A stretch of DNA of 64,000 bases from Petrotoga olearia DSM 13574 (lineage in GTDB: Bacteria > Thermotogota > Thermotogae > Petrotogales > Petrotogaceae). The notes under the pieces are model-generated. The model was not told the origin of the DNA and ran no database searches. It was given only the letters and a program-made list of their open reading frames with translations. Position numbers and translations under genes: made by a program. The stretch is taken from the NCBI RefSeq assembly GCF_002895525.1, contig NZ_AZRL01000016.1, positions 1 to 64,000 on the forward strand. Direction: 5' to 3'. Below are positions 1 through 8,525 of this stretch, in pieces (position 1 is the stretch's first letter; every line of letters begins with the position of its first letter).

Positions 1-1
1 A

Positions 2-181
2 AACTTAGTCAAATTAGGACTAAAAACTAACAAAGCATGGGGATATGCAAATACAAGAAAAGGCTATTGGAGAATCTCCAACAGCCCAATACTTTCAAGA
101 ACACTAACTAATAAACGCCTTAAGGAAATGGGTTTAACTTCGATCCTGGAAACGTATAACTTAAAACATCAATTCTGTTGA
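2..181 (+). CDS. Group II intron reverse transcriptase/maturase, C-terminal end (partial)
   Basis: An open frame enters from the left edge and stops at a TGA at 179-181, leaving 59 residues. The translation carries the typical C-terminal tail of bacterial group II intron-encoded proteins, with the block NTRKGYWRISNSP followed by a short LTNKRL segment. The family combines reverse transcriptase and maturase domains that help the intron RNA splice and move; those domains lie outside the window. The frame ends directly against ribozyme-like sequence, as expected for a protein encoded in intron domain IV. Identification is by motif recall and the strand fits the RNA structure downstream. Confidence 0.85.
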   Translation, partial: NLVKLGLKTNKAWGYANTRKGYWRISNSPILSRTLTNKRLKEMGLTSILETYNLKHQFC

Positions 182-280
182 ACCGCCTTATACCGGATAG
201 AACAGGCTTCCGCCTCTTAAGGATACGTATGGTGGTGTGGGAGGACGGTAGATAAATTAATTATCTACCTCCTACCTGAT
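182..280 (+). mobile_element. Group II intron 3' end: domains V and VI
   Basis: Directly after the maturase stop, ACCGCC near 182 pairs with GGTGGT near 231-236, the base of a domain V helix in this intron class. Next comes a strong hairpin (GGTAGATAA / TTATCTACC, 247-269) fitting domain VI, and the sequence CTACCTGAT at 272-280, typical of the 3' splice end. The distal part of the putative domain V is about 20 nt longer than the usual 34-nt domain and contains a small AGGC-TTCC-GCCT hairpin. The intron runs opposite to raiA and ends 6 bp beyond its stop codon. The exact 3' boundary is inferred. Confidence 0.75.
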
Positions 281-286
281 TAACAA

Positions 287-886
287 TTATTCATTGAATT
301 CTATGAGTCCTAAATCTCCATCTTTTCTTTCGTAAAGCACGCTGATAGCGTCATTTTCTGGATTTCTGAAAACGAAAAATGAATGGCCTAACAGTTGCAT
401 TTGTAACATTGCTTCTTCTACATTCATAAGGGTTAGATCGAAATTTTTTGTTCTCACGATTTTGGGGGCATTGGGTTTTTCTTCGCCCACAGTTTCACTT
501 TCATCATTGAAATTAAGATCATTGATGTTGGTATTTAGAAAGTTTTGTTCTATTTCCATCCGTACTTTTTTATCCGCTCTACTTTGTTCTTGTAAACGAT
601 TTTTTAGCTTTCTTATTTTTCTTTCCAAAGAATCTGTTACCTTATCTATAGCCTCATAAAGATCGTTACTTCTTTCTTCTACTTTTATGATTTTGCTTAA
701 AGCTTTAATATGCGTAGTTATTTCAACTTTGTAAATGCCTCTCTCTTTTGTGATTCTGACGTCAGAGGGAGAGACAATATCAGGATGTTTTTTGAGCAGA
801 TGGTCTGGTTTACTCATTCTTTTTTCGATATAATTCTCTAAAGCTTCAGTGAGTTCTACTTCTTTGGTATAAACTTTATACTCCAT
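287..886 (-). CDS. raiA: Ribosome hibernation promoting factor, long form
   Basis: This 199-residue protein matches long-form HPF. The N-terminal part (about 1-100) is the ribosome-binding S30AE/YfiA domain starting MEYKVYTKEVELT. A charged linker follows, then the C-terminal dimerisation domain (about 140-199, with VEEAMLQMQLLGHSFFVF). In stationary phase the family occupies the small-subunit decoding region and dimerises 70S ribosomes into 100S particles. The start is supported by GGAGGTGA 5-12 bases upstream. It is the last gene of a minus-strand run after priA, with a 96-bp gap that may hold its own promoter. A group II intron sits just beyond its stop. Confidence 0.95.
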   Translation of the reverse strand: MEYKVYTKEVELTEALENYIEKRMSKPDHLLKKHPDIVSPSDVRITKERGIYKVEITTHIKALSKIIKVEERSNDLYEAIDKVTDSLERKIRKLKNRLQEQSRADKKVRMEIEQNFLNTNINDLNFNDESETVGEEKPNAPKIVRTKNFDLTLMNVEEAMLQMQLLGHSFFVFRNPENDAISVLYERKDGDLGLIEFNE

Positions 887-982
887 CTAAATCACCTCCA
901 AATTTGAATAGTTGCTATACTTATCTATGGTGTATATCTATATTTTGACGTTAAACATGGAACGACGTTTTCATAACAATAT

Positions 983-3277
983 TTATACTAAAGTAGTGGG
1001 AGGATTAACATAAATTTTGATGTCTTTGTAATATGTTTTAAGCGTTGAGAATAAAAACTCATGATTTTTCTTTTTGCTTTTTATAATGATTTGATTCCTG
1101 TGATTTCCCCTTAGTTTGGAAATGATAGGCACAACTGGTCCTAATATTTCAAAATCATCTTGATTTTCAATTTTACCCAACTCTTCCACGATTTCATTTG
1201 CTTTTGCTTTTGCTTTATCAGCAGAAGGGTGGTTCACTAAAATCAAAAACAAGGTTACAAATGGAGGATAACCGTATATTTTCCTTTGTTCAAGATCATT
1301 CTTTGCAATCAGATCAAAATTGTGATCAATCAAAGATTTATAAATATTATTTTCTGGTTGAAAACTTTGAATGATAACTTTGCCTCTTTCTTTTCTGCCA
1401 GACCTCCCAGCAACCTGCATAAGCAATGAGGCTGTACTTTCTTGGGCGTTGTAGTCGGGGAAGTTGATATATCTATCAGCATCAAGAATGACTACTAAAT
1501 CCAAATCTTGAATATCTAAACCTTTAGTGATCATCTTAGTTCCTACAACGATCTTTTTCCCTGGTTCTTTCATGAAATTAAAAGTGTTTTGTAAATCTTT
1601 GAATGTTTTTATAACCGTTCTATCTACTCTTACCAAGGGTTGTGAAGGGAACAATTTAGCTAATTCAGACAAAACTCGTTCAGTCCCAAAACCTCTGGAT
1701 TGTAGTTTAAACCCTCCACATTTCGGGCAAAAATTTGGTAATTCACTTTCTTTACCACAGTAATGGCAACTTAATTTTCTTTCTTTTTTATGAAAAGTTA
1801 ATGAAACATCACACTCATCACATTTAAATATATATCCACAATCGCTGCAAATTACATAATTGGCATAACCTCTTGTTGGTGTAAAAACAATTATTTTTTT
1901 ATTTTTTTTCAAAGAGATTTCTATATTTTCTACTACCTTTTTACTGAATATCCAGTTGTATTTTTCATCCTTTTTCATATCAACTATCTGTACTTCAGGC
2001 ATTTCAGTAAAGTACCTTGTTTTTATTTTTTCAAGATAAAAAGAGTTTGTTTTCGCCATGTGTAGATCAACCATCCGTGGGGTAGCTGATGAAAGTATTA
2101 GCTGAATATCTTCTAACTCTTTTCTAAAACAGGCTGTATCTATCGCATCGTAACTAACGTTTTCTATCTGATAGTAAGATTGATCATGTTCTTCATCGAT
2201 TATTATCATTTTCAAATCTTTCATGGGTATAAAGATGGCACTTCTTGTCCCTATGACTAAGTCCAATTCACCATTTACTGCTTTATACCATGTCTGTACT
2301 CTTTCACTACTTGTAAGCCCAGAATGGTAAAATGCAGCATTGTAATTAGCGAACCGTTTTTTTAACCTGTTCATTAGCTCTGAGGTTAAGGAAATTTCTG
2401 GAACTAAAAGAAGTACTTTTCCACCATTTTTCAAAATAGGCTTAGCCACCTCGAAAAATACTTCGGTTTTACCGCTACCTGTAACTCCGTACAATAAATG
2501 AGGTTTGTCAGGATTTACCTGTATTGATTTAACTGCTTGTCTCTGTTCTTTACTTAAAGAAACTTCTATATTTTCTTCGCTGGTGGCTGAACTTTCTGAT
2601 AATTCTATTATACCTTTTTTCCATAATGTATTCAAAACTGTGGAACCTTTTTTCACAATACCTTGTGAGTATAGATCGCTTTCTAAGGTCTCGCCGTTTA
2701 TGGATAGATAGTTTATTACCTCTCTAGCAGTTTTTGATACATTGAACTTCCATGTCTCTTTTAAGTCCATTTTTAAACTAACAAACTTGTCTATTTTTTT
2801 TGTAAATTCTTTTCTATAAAGTTCTATCTCAATTAAATTCGAATCTAAATATTCCCTTAACTGTTTGTTTGCTTTTGATGTGTTATCAAAAGATTGTAAA
2901 AATTGCTTGTAAAAAACGGGCTTTTGAATAGGAGCTAAAGAACTTTTTGGTAATATCCTTAATTTATATATATCTGAAGAAAGAGGAGGGAAAAACAATC
3001 TTGCAACTTCTCCAATAGGTGCCATAAATTTGGAGCTTACCTTTTCCATAAGTCTGATGTGACTTTCGTTTAATAAACTTTTATTATCCAATGGAAATGC
3101 GATCTCTTTTATTTTGTTGAATTCAGTGCTTTCTGATTCTTTGTAAATTAAACCAGAAATGAACTTACCTCTTAAATCAACGATCACCCTTTGACCAATC
3201 TCTAATTTTTTGTCACTTTTGTATGTAAACCCATTAAAAACCATATGCCCTATAGGAATAACTTCATAATAATGCAT
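983..3277 (-). CDS. priA: Primosomal protein N' (replication restart helicase PriA)
   Basis: The 764-residue protein has a 3'-DNA-binding N-terminal domain (about 1-100), Walker A GVTGSGKT at about 264-271, DEEHD at about 361-365, and four zinc-binding cysteine pairs (CSDC, CDEC, CHYC, CPKC) at about 475-525 inside the helicase core. PriA reloads the replicative helicase at stalled forks. A TTG lies one codon upstream at 3280, but ATG at 3277 is better spaced (six bases) from GGAGG. It begins 15 bp after the amylase stop, so the two are probably co-transcribed although functionally unrelated. Confidence 0.96.
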   Translation of the reverse strand: MHYYEVIPIGHMVFNGFTYKSDKKLEIGQRVIVDLRGKFISGLIYKESESTEFNKIKEIAFPLDNKSLLNESHIRLMEKVSSKFMAPIGEVARLFFPPLSSDIYKLRILPKSSLAPIQKPVFYKQFLQSFDNTSKANKQLREYLDSNLIEIELYRKEFTKKIDKFVSLKMDLKETWKFNVSKTAREVINYLSINGETLESDLYSQGIVKKGSTVLNTLWKKGIIELSESSATSEENIEVSLSKEQRQAVKSIQVNPDKPHLLYGVTGSGKTEVFFEVAKPILKNGGKVLLLVPEISLTSELMNRLKKRFANYNAAFYHSGLTSSERVQTWYKAVNGELDLVIGTRSAIFIPMKDLKMIIIDEEHDQSYYQIENVSYDAIDTACFRKELEDIQLILSSATPRMVDLHMAKTNSFYLEKIKTRYFTEMPEVQIVDMKKDEKYNWIFSKKVVENIEISLKKNKKIIVFTPTRGYANYVICSDCGYIFKCDECDVSLTFHKKERKLSCHYCGKESELPNFCPKCGGFKLQSRGFGTERVLSELAKLFPSQPLVRVDRTVIKTFKDLQNTFNFMKEPGKKIVVGTKMITKGLDIQDLDLVVILDADRYINFPDYNAQESTASLLMQVAGRSGRKERGKVIIQSFQPENNIYKSLIDHNFDLIAKNDLEQRKIYGYPPFVTLFLILVNHPSADKAKAKANEIVEELGKIENQDDFEILGPVVPIISKLRGNHRNQIIIKSKKKNHEFLFSTLKTYYKDIKIYVNPPTTLV

Positions 3278-3292
3278 CAAAAACCTCCAACT

Positions 3293-5284
3293 TTACTCAC
3301 TAACAAGTACAAGAAAACTTTTACCAGGTATTTCCTCAATAGTATCAAAGCTTTTCCCTGTAAAAACATCTATGTAATTTCCTTGCAAGTCATGCTCAAT
3401 TTCAATTTGTGAATCTTTAGAATTAAGTGCGATTATAACGTTCTCGGATTTGTAGCTTCTTTCATATATAAGAACACTTTCATCAGCGTACAATACTGTA
3501 TAATCACCTTTTCTCAAGGCATTACTTTCTTTTCTTAATTCGGCAAGCTGGGAATATAATTCTAAAGTTTCCATATTCCATTTGTTATCGTCCCAGTAAA
3601 ATGGAACTCTACAAAATGGGTCTGTGGTTCCTGTCATGCCTATCTCATCACCATAGTATATTAGAGGTGATCCTATAAACGTCATTTGAAGAACCACAGC
3701 TAATTTCATTCGCTGTGTATCTTCACCTAGGGCCGTTAGTATTCTTTCAGTATCATGTGAACCTAAAAGGTTCCACAACCCATGCAGTACTTGTGGCGGA
3801 TATTTGTCTATATATGCGTTGGTGGTATTAACAAAATTAATAGACCTTCCACCTTTAGCATAAGCAATAGCTGCATCTCTGAAGATGTAATTCATAACCG
3901 AGTCGAAGCTTGGATCTTCAAAATAAGAAGTGGCATCTCTCCAAAATTCTCCCACAACTAAAATTTCTTGGTCTATGTTTTTAATGTTTTCGTAAAGAGC
4001 CGACCAATAACTTTCAGGAAGTTGATCAACCGCATCCATTCGCCATCCATCTATACCAAAACTCATCCATTTACCTATTACGTGATTAATGTATGCTCGC
4101 ACCTTTGGATTTTCGTTGTTTAATTGAGGGAGATCAGCGTATCCATGCCAACCTTCGTAACTTTCTGTAGATTTTTTGATAGGAAATGACTTAATATAAT
4201 ACCAATCCAAATAATCGGATTTTTCTTGTTTGAGAAAGTTTTCTTTCATAGCGAAAAATTCAGTTCCGGTATGATTAAAGACACCATCTAAGATTACTTT
4301 GATATCTGATTCATGTAATGCTTTCAACATATTAGAAAAGACCTCATCATTACCAAAAGAATCATCAATTCTTAGATAATCAGTTGTATCGTATTTATGA
4401 GGAGTCTGGGCTTCAAAAATGGGATTGAAATAGATTGCTTCCACTCCTAAATATTCTAAATAATCAATTGAATCAATGACTCCTTGAAGATCCCCACCAT
4501 AAAAACCAAAAGAAAGAGAATTTCTGTTGTGTGGACCATTCCAACTGTATGTTCCTTTAGGATCATTTGAAGAATCACCATTTCTGAACCTATCAGGAAA
4601 TATTTGATAATAGATCCTTCCTTTTGACCACTCTGGTATATCAAAATACGAAATTATAGGATGATTAAAGTCGAATTCAAAAAATTCTTCTGATCCGTTG
4701 AAACCGTATATTATTTCTTCCCCATCGTAAATTAAAAATCGATACTTTAAAACTTCTGATTCTGTAAATATGTGGAATCTATAAAGAATGGTATTATCGA
4801 ATTCTATTACGGATTTTTGTACGGATGAGGCGTTAGCTTGTAGTTCAACGTCTTCAACATCATTTTTTTCGAATTCTATTGAAAGATATATTTCTCCCTT
4901 TTGTACTGGATTTATGTATCTTCTTTGGTTATCGAAATAAACGTTTTTAACTTTTCCATCTCCAACTTTTGAAAAAGCATATGCCTCTTGAACGGTGCGT
5001 ACATTGAAGATTTCTCCGTTATATGCTGTTATCTTATCGTTTGAAAAATCTATCGTTCTTTTACCATCTACGATGAATTTATAGAGGTATTCACCAGGCT
5101 CTAAATCAGCGTTATAACGCCACAGGCCTGTGAAGCTTTTTTCCATCGGTACCGGTTCAAAGTCGTTAAAACTCGCAACTAAATAAACAGAAGTAGCTTC
5201 TTTTGAGTATAAAAAAGAAGTATTTGCCGAAAAAGAAACAACAACAGAAAAAATTATCGTTATAAGGAAAACCAATTTTTTCAT
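3293..5284 (-). CDS. Secreted alpha-amylase family (GH13) glycosidase with N-terminal carbohydrate-binding domain
   Basis: The 663-residue protein opens with a signal peptide (MKKLVFLITIIFSVVVSFSA). A CBM48-like starch-binding beta-sandwich follows at about 28-100, a second beta domain to about 210, then the catalytic barrel. GH13 residues are visible: nucleophile Asp417 in GWRMD, acid/base Glu446 in VGEFW and Asp511 in GSHDTE. The arrangement resembles neopullulanase/cyclomaltodextrinase-like enzymes acting on alpha-1,4-glucans. Export suggests it makes maltodextrins for the MalEFG transporter about 5 kb away. It lies between mrp and priA in a minus-strand run. Exact substrate preference cannot be read from sequence. 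Confidence 0.9.
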   Translation of the reverse strand: MKKLVFLITIIFSVVVSFSANTSFLYSKEATSVYLVASFNDFEPVPMEKSFTGLWRYNADLEPGEYLYKFIVDGKRTIDFSNDKITAYNGEIFNVRTVQEAYAFSKVGDGKVKNVYFDNQRRYINPVQKGEIYLSIEFEKNDVEDVELQANASSVQKSVIEFDNTILYRFHIFTESEVLKYRFLIYDGEEIIYGFNGSEEFFEFDFNHPIISYFDIPEWSKGRIYYQIFPDRFRNGDSSNDPKGTYSWNGPHNRNSLSFGFYGGDLQGVIDSIDYLEYLGVEAIYFNPIFEAQTPHKYDTTDYLRIDDSFGNDEVFSNMLKALHESDIKVILDGVFNHTGTEFFAMKENFLKQEKSDYLDWYYIKSFPIKKSTESYEGWHGYADLPQLNNENPKVRAYINHVIGKWMSFGIDGWRMDAVDQLPESYWSALYENIKNIDQEILVVGEFWRDATSYFEDPSFDSVMNYIFRDAAIAYAKGGRSINFVNTTNAYIDKYPPQVLHGLWNLLGSHDTERILTALGEDTQRMKLAVVLQMTFIGSPLIYYGDEIGMTGTTDPFCRVPFYWDDNKWNMETLELYSQLAELRKESNALRKGDYTVLYADESVLIYERSYKSENVIIALNSKDSQIEIEHDLQGNYIDVFTGKSFDTIEEIPGKSFLVLVSE

Positions 5285-5341
5285 AAATATAACCCCCCAG
5301 ATGAAAAGAAGTTTACAGGCTTGAGATAATGATCTTAAACC

Positions 5342-6154
5342 CTATTCACGAACCGTTTCTACTTTTTCTATTACCTTCTTACCCAAATTAACGTAGACAT
5401 TAGTTAGCTCAGGGTTTCCAAAGTAAGCAACAGGTTTACCAGCATCCATGTTTTCCCTGACGGTTGAGTCCAAAGGAATTTGTACAAGTAATTCTAAATT
5501 ATATTTTTCTGCTAAAACTCTCCCTCCACCTTCACCAAAAATGAAGTGCTTAGTTTTACAATTTGGACAGATGAAATAAGACATATTTTCAACTATCCCG
5601 ATAATTTGTTTATTCATTTTTTCCACAAAATTAATAGCCCTCTCTACGTCGTCTTGAGAAACGACAGAAGGCGAAGTAACAATCAAAGCACCTTTAATCT
5701 TTTCCACGTTTTGGAAAACCGTTAGAGGCTCATCTCCAGTACCTGGGGGTGCATCAATAATTAGATAGTCCAATTCACCCCAAGCAACATCACCAATAAA
5801 TTGCATTATAGCACCTGTTTTTAAAGGGCCTCTCCAGATAACTGCATCATTATCTTTATCCAGAAATTGTGAAATAGAAATAACTTTTATTCCGTGTACT
5901 TCAGGAGGAAGTATTTCTTCTCCCAGGGCAGAAACTTTAGCCTCCCTACCTCCTAACATTCTTACTACATCAGGACCATGTAAATCAACATCTAAAAGAC
6001 CCACTTTTCTACCTTCTAGAGTCAAAGCTACCGCTAAATTTACTGCAACGGTAGTTTTTCCAACTCCTCCTTTACCGCTCATAACCATAATAACGTTATC
6101 GATATTTTCTAGCTTTTTAGAGACCTTCTCTTTTTGTTCTTGTAAGTTAGCCAT
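5342..6154 (-). CDS. mrp: Mrp/ApbC-type P-loop ATPase, iron-sulfur cluster carrier
   Basis: The 270-residue protein has the deviant Walker A of the MinD/Mrp class, GKGGVGKTT, at residues 27-35, and a CPNC pair near residue 195 that in the family holds a bridging 4Fe-4S cluster between two subunits. It is expected to carry clusters to apo-proteins in the cytoplasm. The N-terminal DUF59 domain seen in some homologues is missing. The start chosen is MANLQ, six bases after GGGAGG; a longer frame begins at 6175 without a ribosome site. It sits 32 bp behind osmC. Confidence 0.93.
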   Translation of the reverse strand: MANLQEQKEKVSKKLENIDNVIMVMSGKGGVGKTTVAVNLAVALTLEGRKVGLLDVDLHGPDVVRMLGGREAKVSALGEEILPPEVHGIKVISISQFLDKDNDAVIWRGPLKTGAIMQFIGDVAWGELDYLIIDAPPGTGDEPLTVFQNVEKIKGALIVTSPSVVSQDDVERAINFVEKMNKQIIGIVENMSYFICPNCKTKHFIFGEGGGRVLAEKYNLELLVQIPLDSTVRENMDAGKPVAYFGNPELTNVYVNLGKKVIEKVETVRE

Positions 6155-6186
6155 TCTATTCCTCCCAACAATCATTGTACTTATAT

Positions 6187-6603
6187 TTACTCAACGATCT
6201 TTACTTCGTATGTAATCTCTGTAGAACCTCTAAAAGTAGCGCTTGCTCCACAATATTTTTCTTGCGAAAGTTGAGCGGCTCTTTCTAATTTATCTATGGG
6301 TAGATCCTTCCCCTTAAACTCGTAAATTATGTGAATCTTTGTATATTTTTTGGGATGCTCCTGGCTTCTTTCTGTTAATATTCGCAAATTTAATTCATCG
6401 TACTTTACTTTCATTTTGTTTAGAATAGTTACTACGTCTATTCCTGTACATCCACCTAAACCAGCAATTAAATACTCCATGGGGCGTGCAGCCGAGTCAT
6501 AACCGAGGTTCTCTGGAGTTGCGTCCACATGAATATCATGACCAGAGGGCGTTTTCATGTAAAAATGACTTCCGTGTGTGTTTTGCAGTAAAAATTCAGA
6601 CAT
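6187..6603 (-). CDS. OsmC family peroxiredoxin-like protein
   Basis: The 138-residue protein fits the OsmC/Ohr superfamily of thiol-dependent peroxidases. The two family cysteines are visible in GGCTG and KYCGAS. The sequence resembles the YhfA-like branch more than organic hydroperoxide resistance Ohr proper. An in-frame ATG at 6612 overlaps the AAGGAG site, so ATG 6603, nine bases downstream of it, is the better start. The leader is long (about 170 nt from the predicted promoter) and contains a GC-rich element shared with three other genes in the window. Confidence 0.9.
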   Translation of the reverse strand: MSEFLLQNTHGSHFYMKTPSGHDIHVDATPENLGYDSAARPMEYLIAGLGGCTGIDVVTILNKMKVKYDELNLRILTERSQEHPKKYTKIHIIYEFKGKDLPIDKLERAAQLSQEKYCGASATFRGSTEITYEVKIVE

Positions 6604-6640
6604 CCTTAACATCTCCTTCATTTTAGTATTATTTTACAGT

Positions 6641-6682
6641 CCGTAGAAACTCCAAAACTTTGTATATAGCCCCCTTTGTCCC
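6641..6682 (-). repeat. GC-rich leader element, copy 1 (upstream of osmC)
   Basis: Read toward osmC, this stretch holds a G-run, a GGGGGCTATATACAA block and a GTTTTGGAGTTTCTA block. The same order of blocks is found ahead of rplY, ahcY and the OFOR ferredoxin gene, always in the same orientation relative to the following gene. In this copy the terminal TTTAGA-NNN-TCTAAA palindrome is degenerate. Confidence 0.6.
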
Positions 6683-6781
6683 GAAAACTATACCACTATT
6701 AGTCCTTATAGGATCTATTCCAACTTTTGTCGTCTTTATGCTAATTCTAAGGTGTTTGAGCTTAATCCTTTCTAACACTAT

Positions 6782-6790
6782 ATTATATCA
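6782..6790 (-). promoter_or_regulatory. Extended -10 promoter for osmC-mrp
   Basis: On the minus strand the sequence reads TGATATAAT, an extended -10 box (TG-N-TATAAT). No good -35 box is seen at the usual distance, which is tolerated in extended -10 promoters. The predicted start near 6775 would give a leader of about 170 nt before osmC. Confidence 0.5.
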
Positions 6791-6815
6791 TGAAAAAGTG
6801 ATTTATAAATTGAAA

Positions 6816-8204
6816 TTAAGTTTCTATAGGTTTTAATCTTGCCATAAAATGTCTTAGGATTTTCGCCTCGTATGTGAATTCTAATCCCTTTAGTGAATTA
6901 GAAATCTCTCGTACCGCTAGTAGCCCTTCAACAACATAATCAAGGTGATTGTAGGTGTAGACTCTTCTGGGGATGGCTAATCTCAAAAATTCAAAAGGAG
7001 ATTCAAGCTGTTCACCAGTCTGAGGATCTCGTCCCATCATTAATGATCCAACTTCTACACCACGAACTCCAGACTCTAAATAAAGTGCGTTTGCCAACGC
7101 TTGAGCTGGAAACTGGTAATAAGGTATATGGGGAAGCAATTTTTTAGCATCCACAAAAACAGCATGACCTCCAGTTGGATATTGAATTGGTACTCCACCC
7201 TCTCTTAACCTATCTCCTAAGTATTTTACTTGTTTTATTCTATAGTCCAGATAATCAATTTGAATTCCTTCTTTTAAGCCTCTTGCCATGACTTCCATAT
7301 CTCGACCGGCTAAACCACCGTATGTAGGGAATCCTTCTAAAGGAACAAGAGCTGCTTTTACTTGATTATAAAGATCTTCATCATTTTTTATCCCGATTAA
7401 TCCGCCGATATTTACTATGGCGTCTTTTTTTGCACTCATTGTGAATCCATCGGCGTAACTAAACATCTCTTTCACTATTTCTTCTATAGATTTTTCAAAG
7501 TACTCTTTTTCTCTTTGCTTTATAAAATAAGCATTTTCAGCGAAACGAGCTGCATCTAAGAATACTCGAATTCCATATTTACCAGCTAATTCACGGACTT
7601 GCCTTATGTTTTGCATAGAAACAGGTTGCCCACCTGAACTGTTACAGGTTATAGTTATTATGATAAAAGCAATATTATTGCTTCCTTTATCTGATATAAA
7701 GGATTCCAATTTTTCCAAGTCAAAATTTCCTTTAAAGGGATGATAGGTATCTGTATCAAGAGCCTCTTCTATAACTAGATCGACAGGCCTGCCTTTAGCT
7801 AATTCGACGTGTGCCTTAGTTGTATCAAAATGCATGTTACTCAACACGTACTGACCAGGTTTTTTAATTAAAAGAGGGAATAAAACCTGTTCGGCTCCTC
7901 TACCTTGATGAGTTGGTACAAAATAGTTGTAATCAAAGATTTCTTTGCTTGTTTCTAATAGATGGTAGAAACTTTTACTTCCTGCATACGATTCATCGCC
8001 TAACATCAATCCTGACCATTGATTATCGCTCATTGCTCCAGTACCGCTATCGGTCAACAAATCAATGTAGACCTCTTCTGATTTCAATGCAAATAAATTA
8101 TAGCCAGTCCTTTTTAAGGCTTCTTTTCTTTCTTTTCTAGAAATTCTTTTGATGGGTTCGACCATCTTGATCTTGAAAGGTTCTGGGTCAGCTTTTTTCT
8201 CCAT
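6816..8204 (-). CDS. tnaA: Tryptophanase (tryptophan indole-lyase)
   Basis: The 462-residue PLP enzyme belongs to the beta-eliminating lyase family, which splits tryptophan to indole, pyruvate and ammonia or tyrosine to phenol. Features visible are [10 protein letters not shown] near 46-55, PTHQGRG near 97-103 and the PLP-binding lysine pair in SAKKD (259/260). Two positions favour tryptophanase over tyrosine phenol-lyase: Asp127 in HFDTT, where phenol-lyase has Thr, and GVRGVEVG, where phenol-lyase carries its substrate-binding arginine as GVRSMERG. GGGGGAG precedes the ATG. It stands alone, divergent from the tRNA cluster. No TnaC-like leader peptide was recognised. Confidence 0.93.
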   Translation of the reverse strand: MEKKADPEPFKIKMVEPIKRISRKERKEALKRTGYNLFALKSEEVYIDLLTDSGTGAMSDNQWSGLMLGDESYAGSKSFYHLLETSKEIFDYNYFVPTHQGRGAEQVLFPLLIKKPGQYVLSNMHFDTTKAHVELAKGRPVDLVIEEALDTDTYHPFKGNFDLEKLESFISDKGSNNIAFIIITITCNSSGGQPVSMQNIRQVRELAGKYGIRVFLDAARFAENAYFIKQREKEYFEKSIEEIVKEMFSYADGFTMSAKKDAIVNIGGLIGIKNDEDLYNQVKAALVPLEGFPTYGGLAGRDMEVMARGLKEGIQIDYLDYRIKQVKYLGDRLREGGVPIQYPTGGHAVFVDAKKLLPHIPYYQFPAQALANALYLESGVRGVEVGSLMMGRDPQTGEQLESPFEFLRLAIPRRVYTYNHLDYVVEGLLAVREISNSLKGLEFTYEAKILRHFMARLKPIET

Positions 8205-8273
8205 TTTTCTCCCCCTTTATTAGATTTTTTCTGCTACACATTTATTTTACCATATTTTAATTTTTTACATTAC

Positions 8274-8302
8274 TTGACGAAAGGAATTAAATATAGTATA
8301 AT
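8274..8302 (+). promoter_or_regulatory. Sigma-70 type promoter of the tRNA-Thr/tRNA-Gly operon
   Basis: TTGACG at 8274-8279 and a perfect TATAAT at 8297-8302 are separated by 17 bp. The predicted start lies a few bases before the mature 5' end of tRNA-Thr at 8316. Confidence 0.9.
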
Positions 8303-8315
8303 TTATCTTGAAAAT

Positions 8316-8392
8316 GCAGGTGTAGCTTCAGTCGGTAGAGCGCCGCCTTGGTAAGGCGGAGGTCATGGGTTCGAGCCCCATCACCTGCTCCA
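8316..8392 (+). tRNA. tRNA-Thr (anticodon GGT)
   Basis: A complete cloverleaf is present. The acceptor GCAGGTG pairs with CACCTGC, the anticodon arm CCGCC-TTGGTAA-GGCGG places GGT at 34-36, and the T arm contains GGTTCGAGCCCC. The CCA end is encoded. Confidence 0.98.
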
Positions 8393-8402
8393 GAAAATTG
8401 AT

Positions 8403-8477
8403 GCGGATATAGCTCAGTGGTAGAGCACTTGCTTGCCAAGCAAGGGGTCGTGGGTTCGAATCCCATTATCCGCTCCA
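8403..8477 (+). tRNA. tRNA-Gly (anticodon GCC)
   Basis: A complete cloverleaf lies 10 bp after tRNA-Thr. The acceptor GCGGATA pairs with TATCCGC, the anticodon arm CTTGC-TTGCCAA-GCAAG places GCC at 34-36, and the T arm has GGTTCGAATCCC. CCA is encoded. Confidence 0.98.
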
Positions 8478-8500
8478 AAACCCGGGTGTAGCCCGGGTTT
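8478..8500 (+). terminator. Hairpin after the tRNA pair
   Basis: AAACCCGGG and CCCGGGTTT form a nine-pair stem with a TGTAG loop directly after the tRNA-Gly CCA end. The T-run is short, so it may act as a leaky terminator or a processing barrier. Readthrough would carry transcription into the kinase gene at 8526. Confidence 0.6.
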
Positions 8501-8525
8501 CACTTTCTGAAAGGAGAAAATTGAA

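Noticed and set aside
6816-8204. Tyrosine phenol-lyase
   Set aside because: Asp127 and the GVRGVEVG segment match tryptophanase; the phenol-lyase arginine is missing.
8287-8478. A 63-residue minus-strand ORF over the two tRNA genes
   Set aside because: It is the well-known spurious translation of tRNA sequence antisense; both tRNAs have complete cloverleafs and a promoter on the plus strand.
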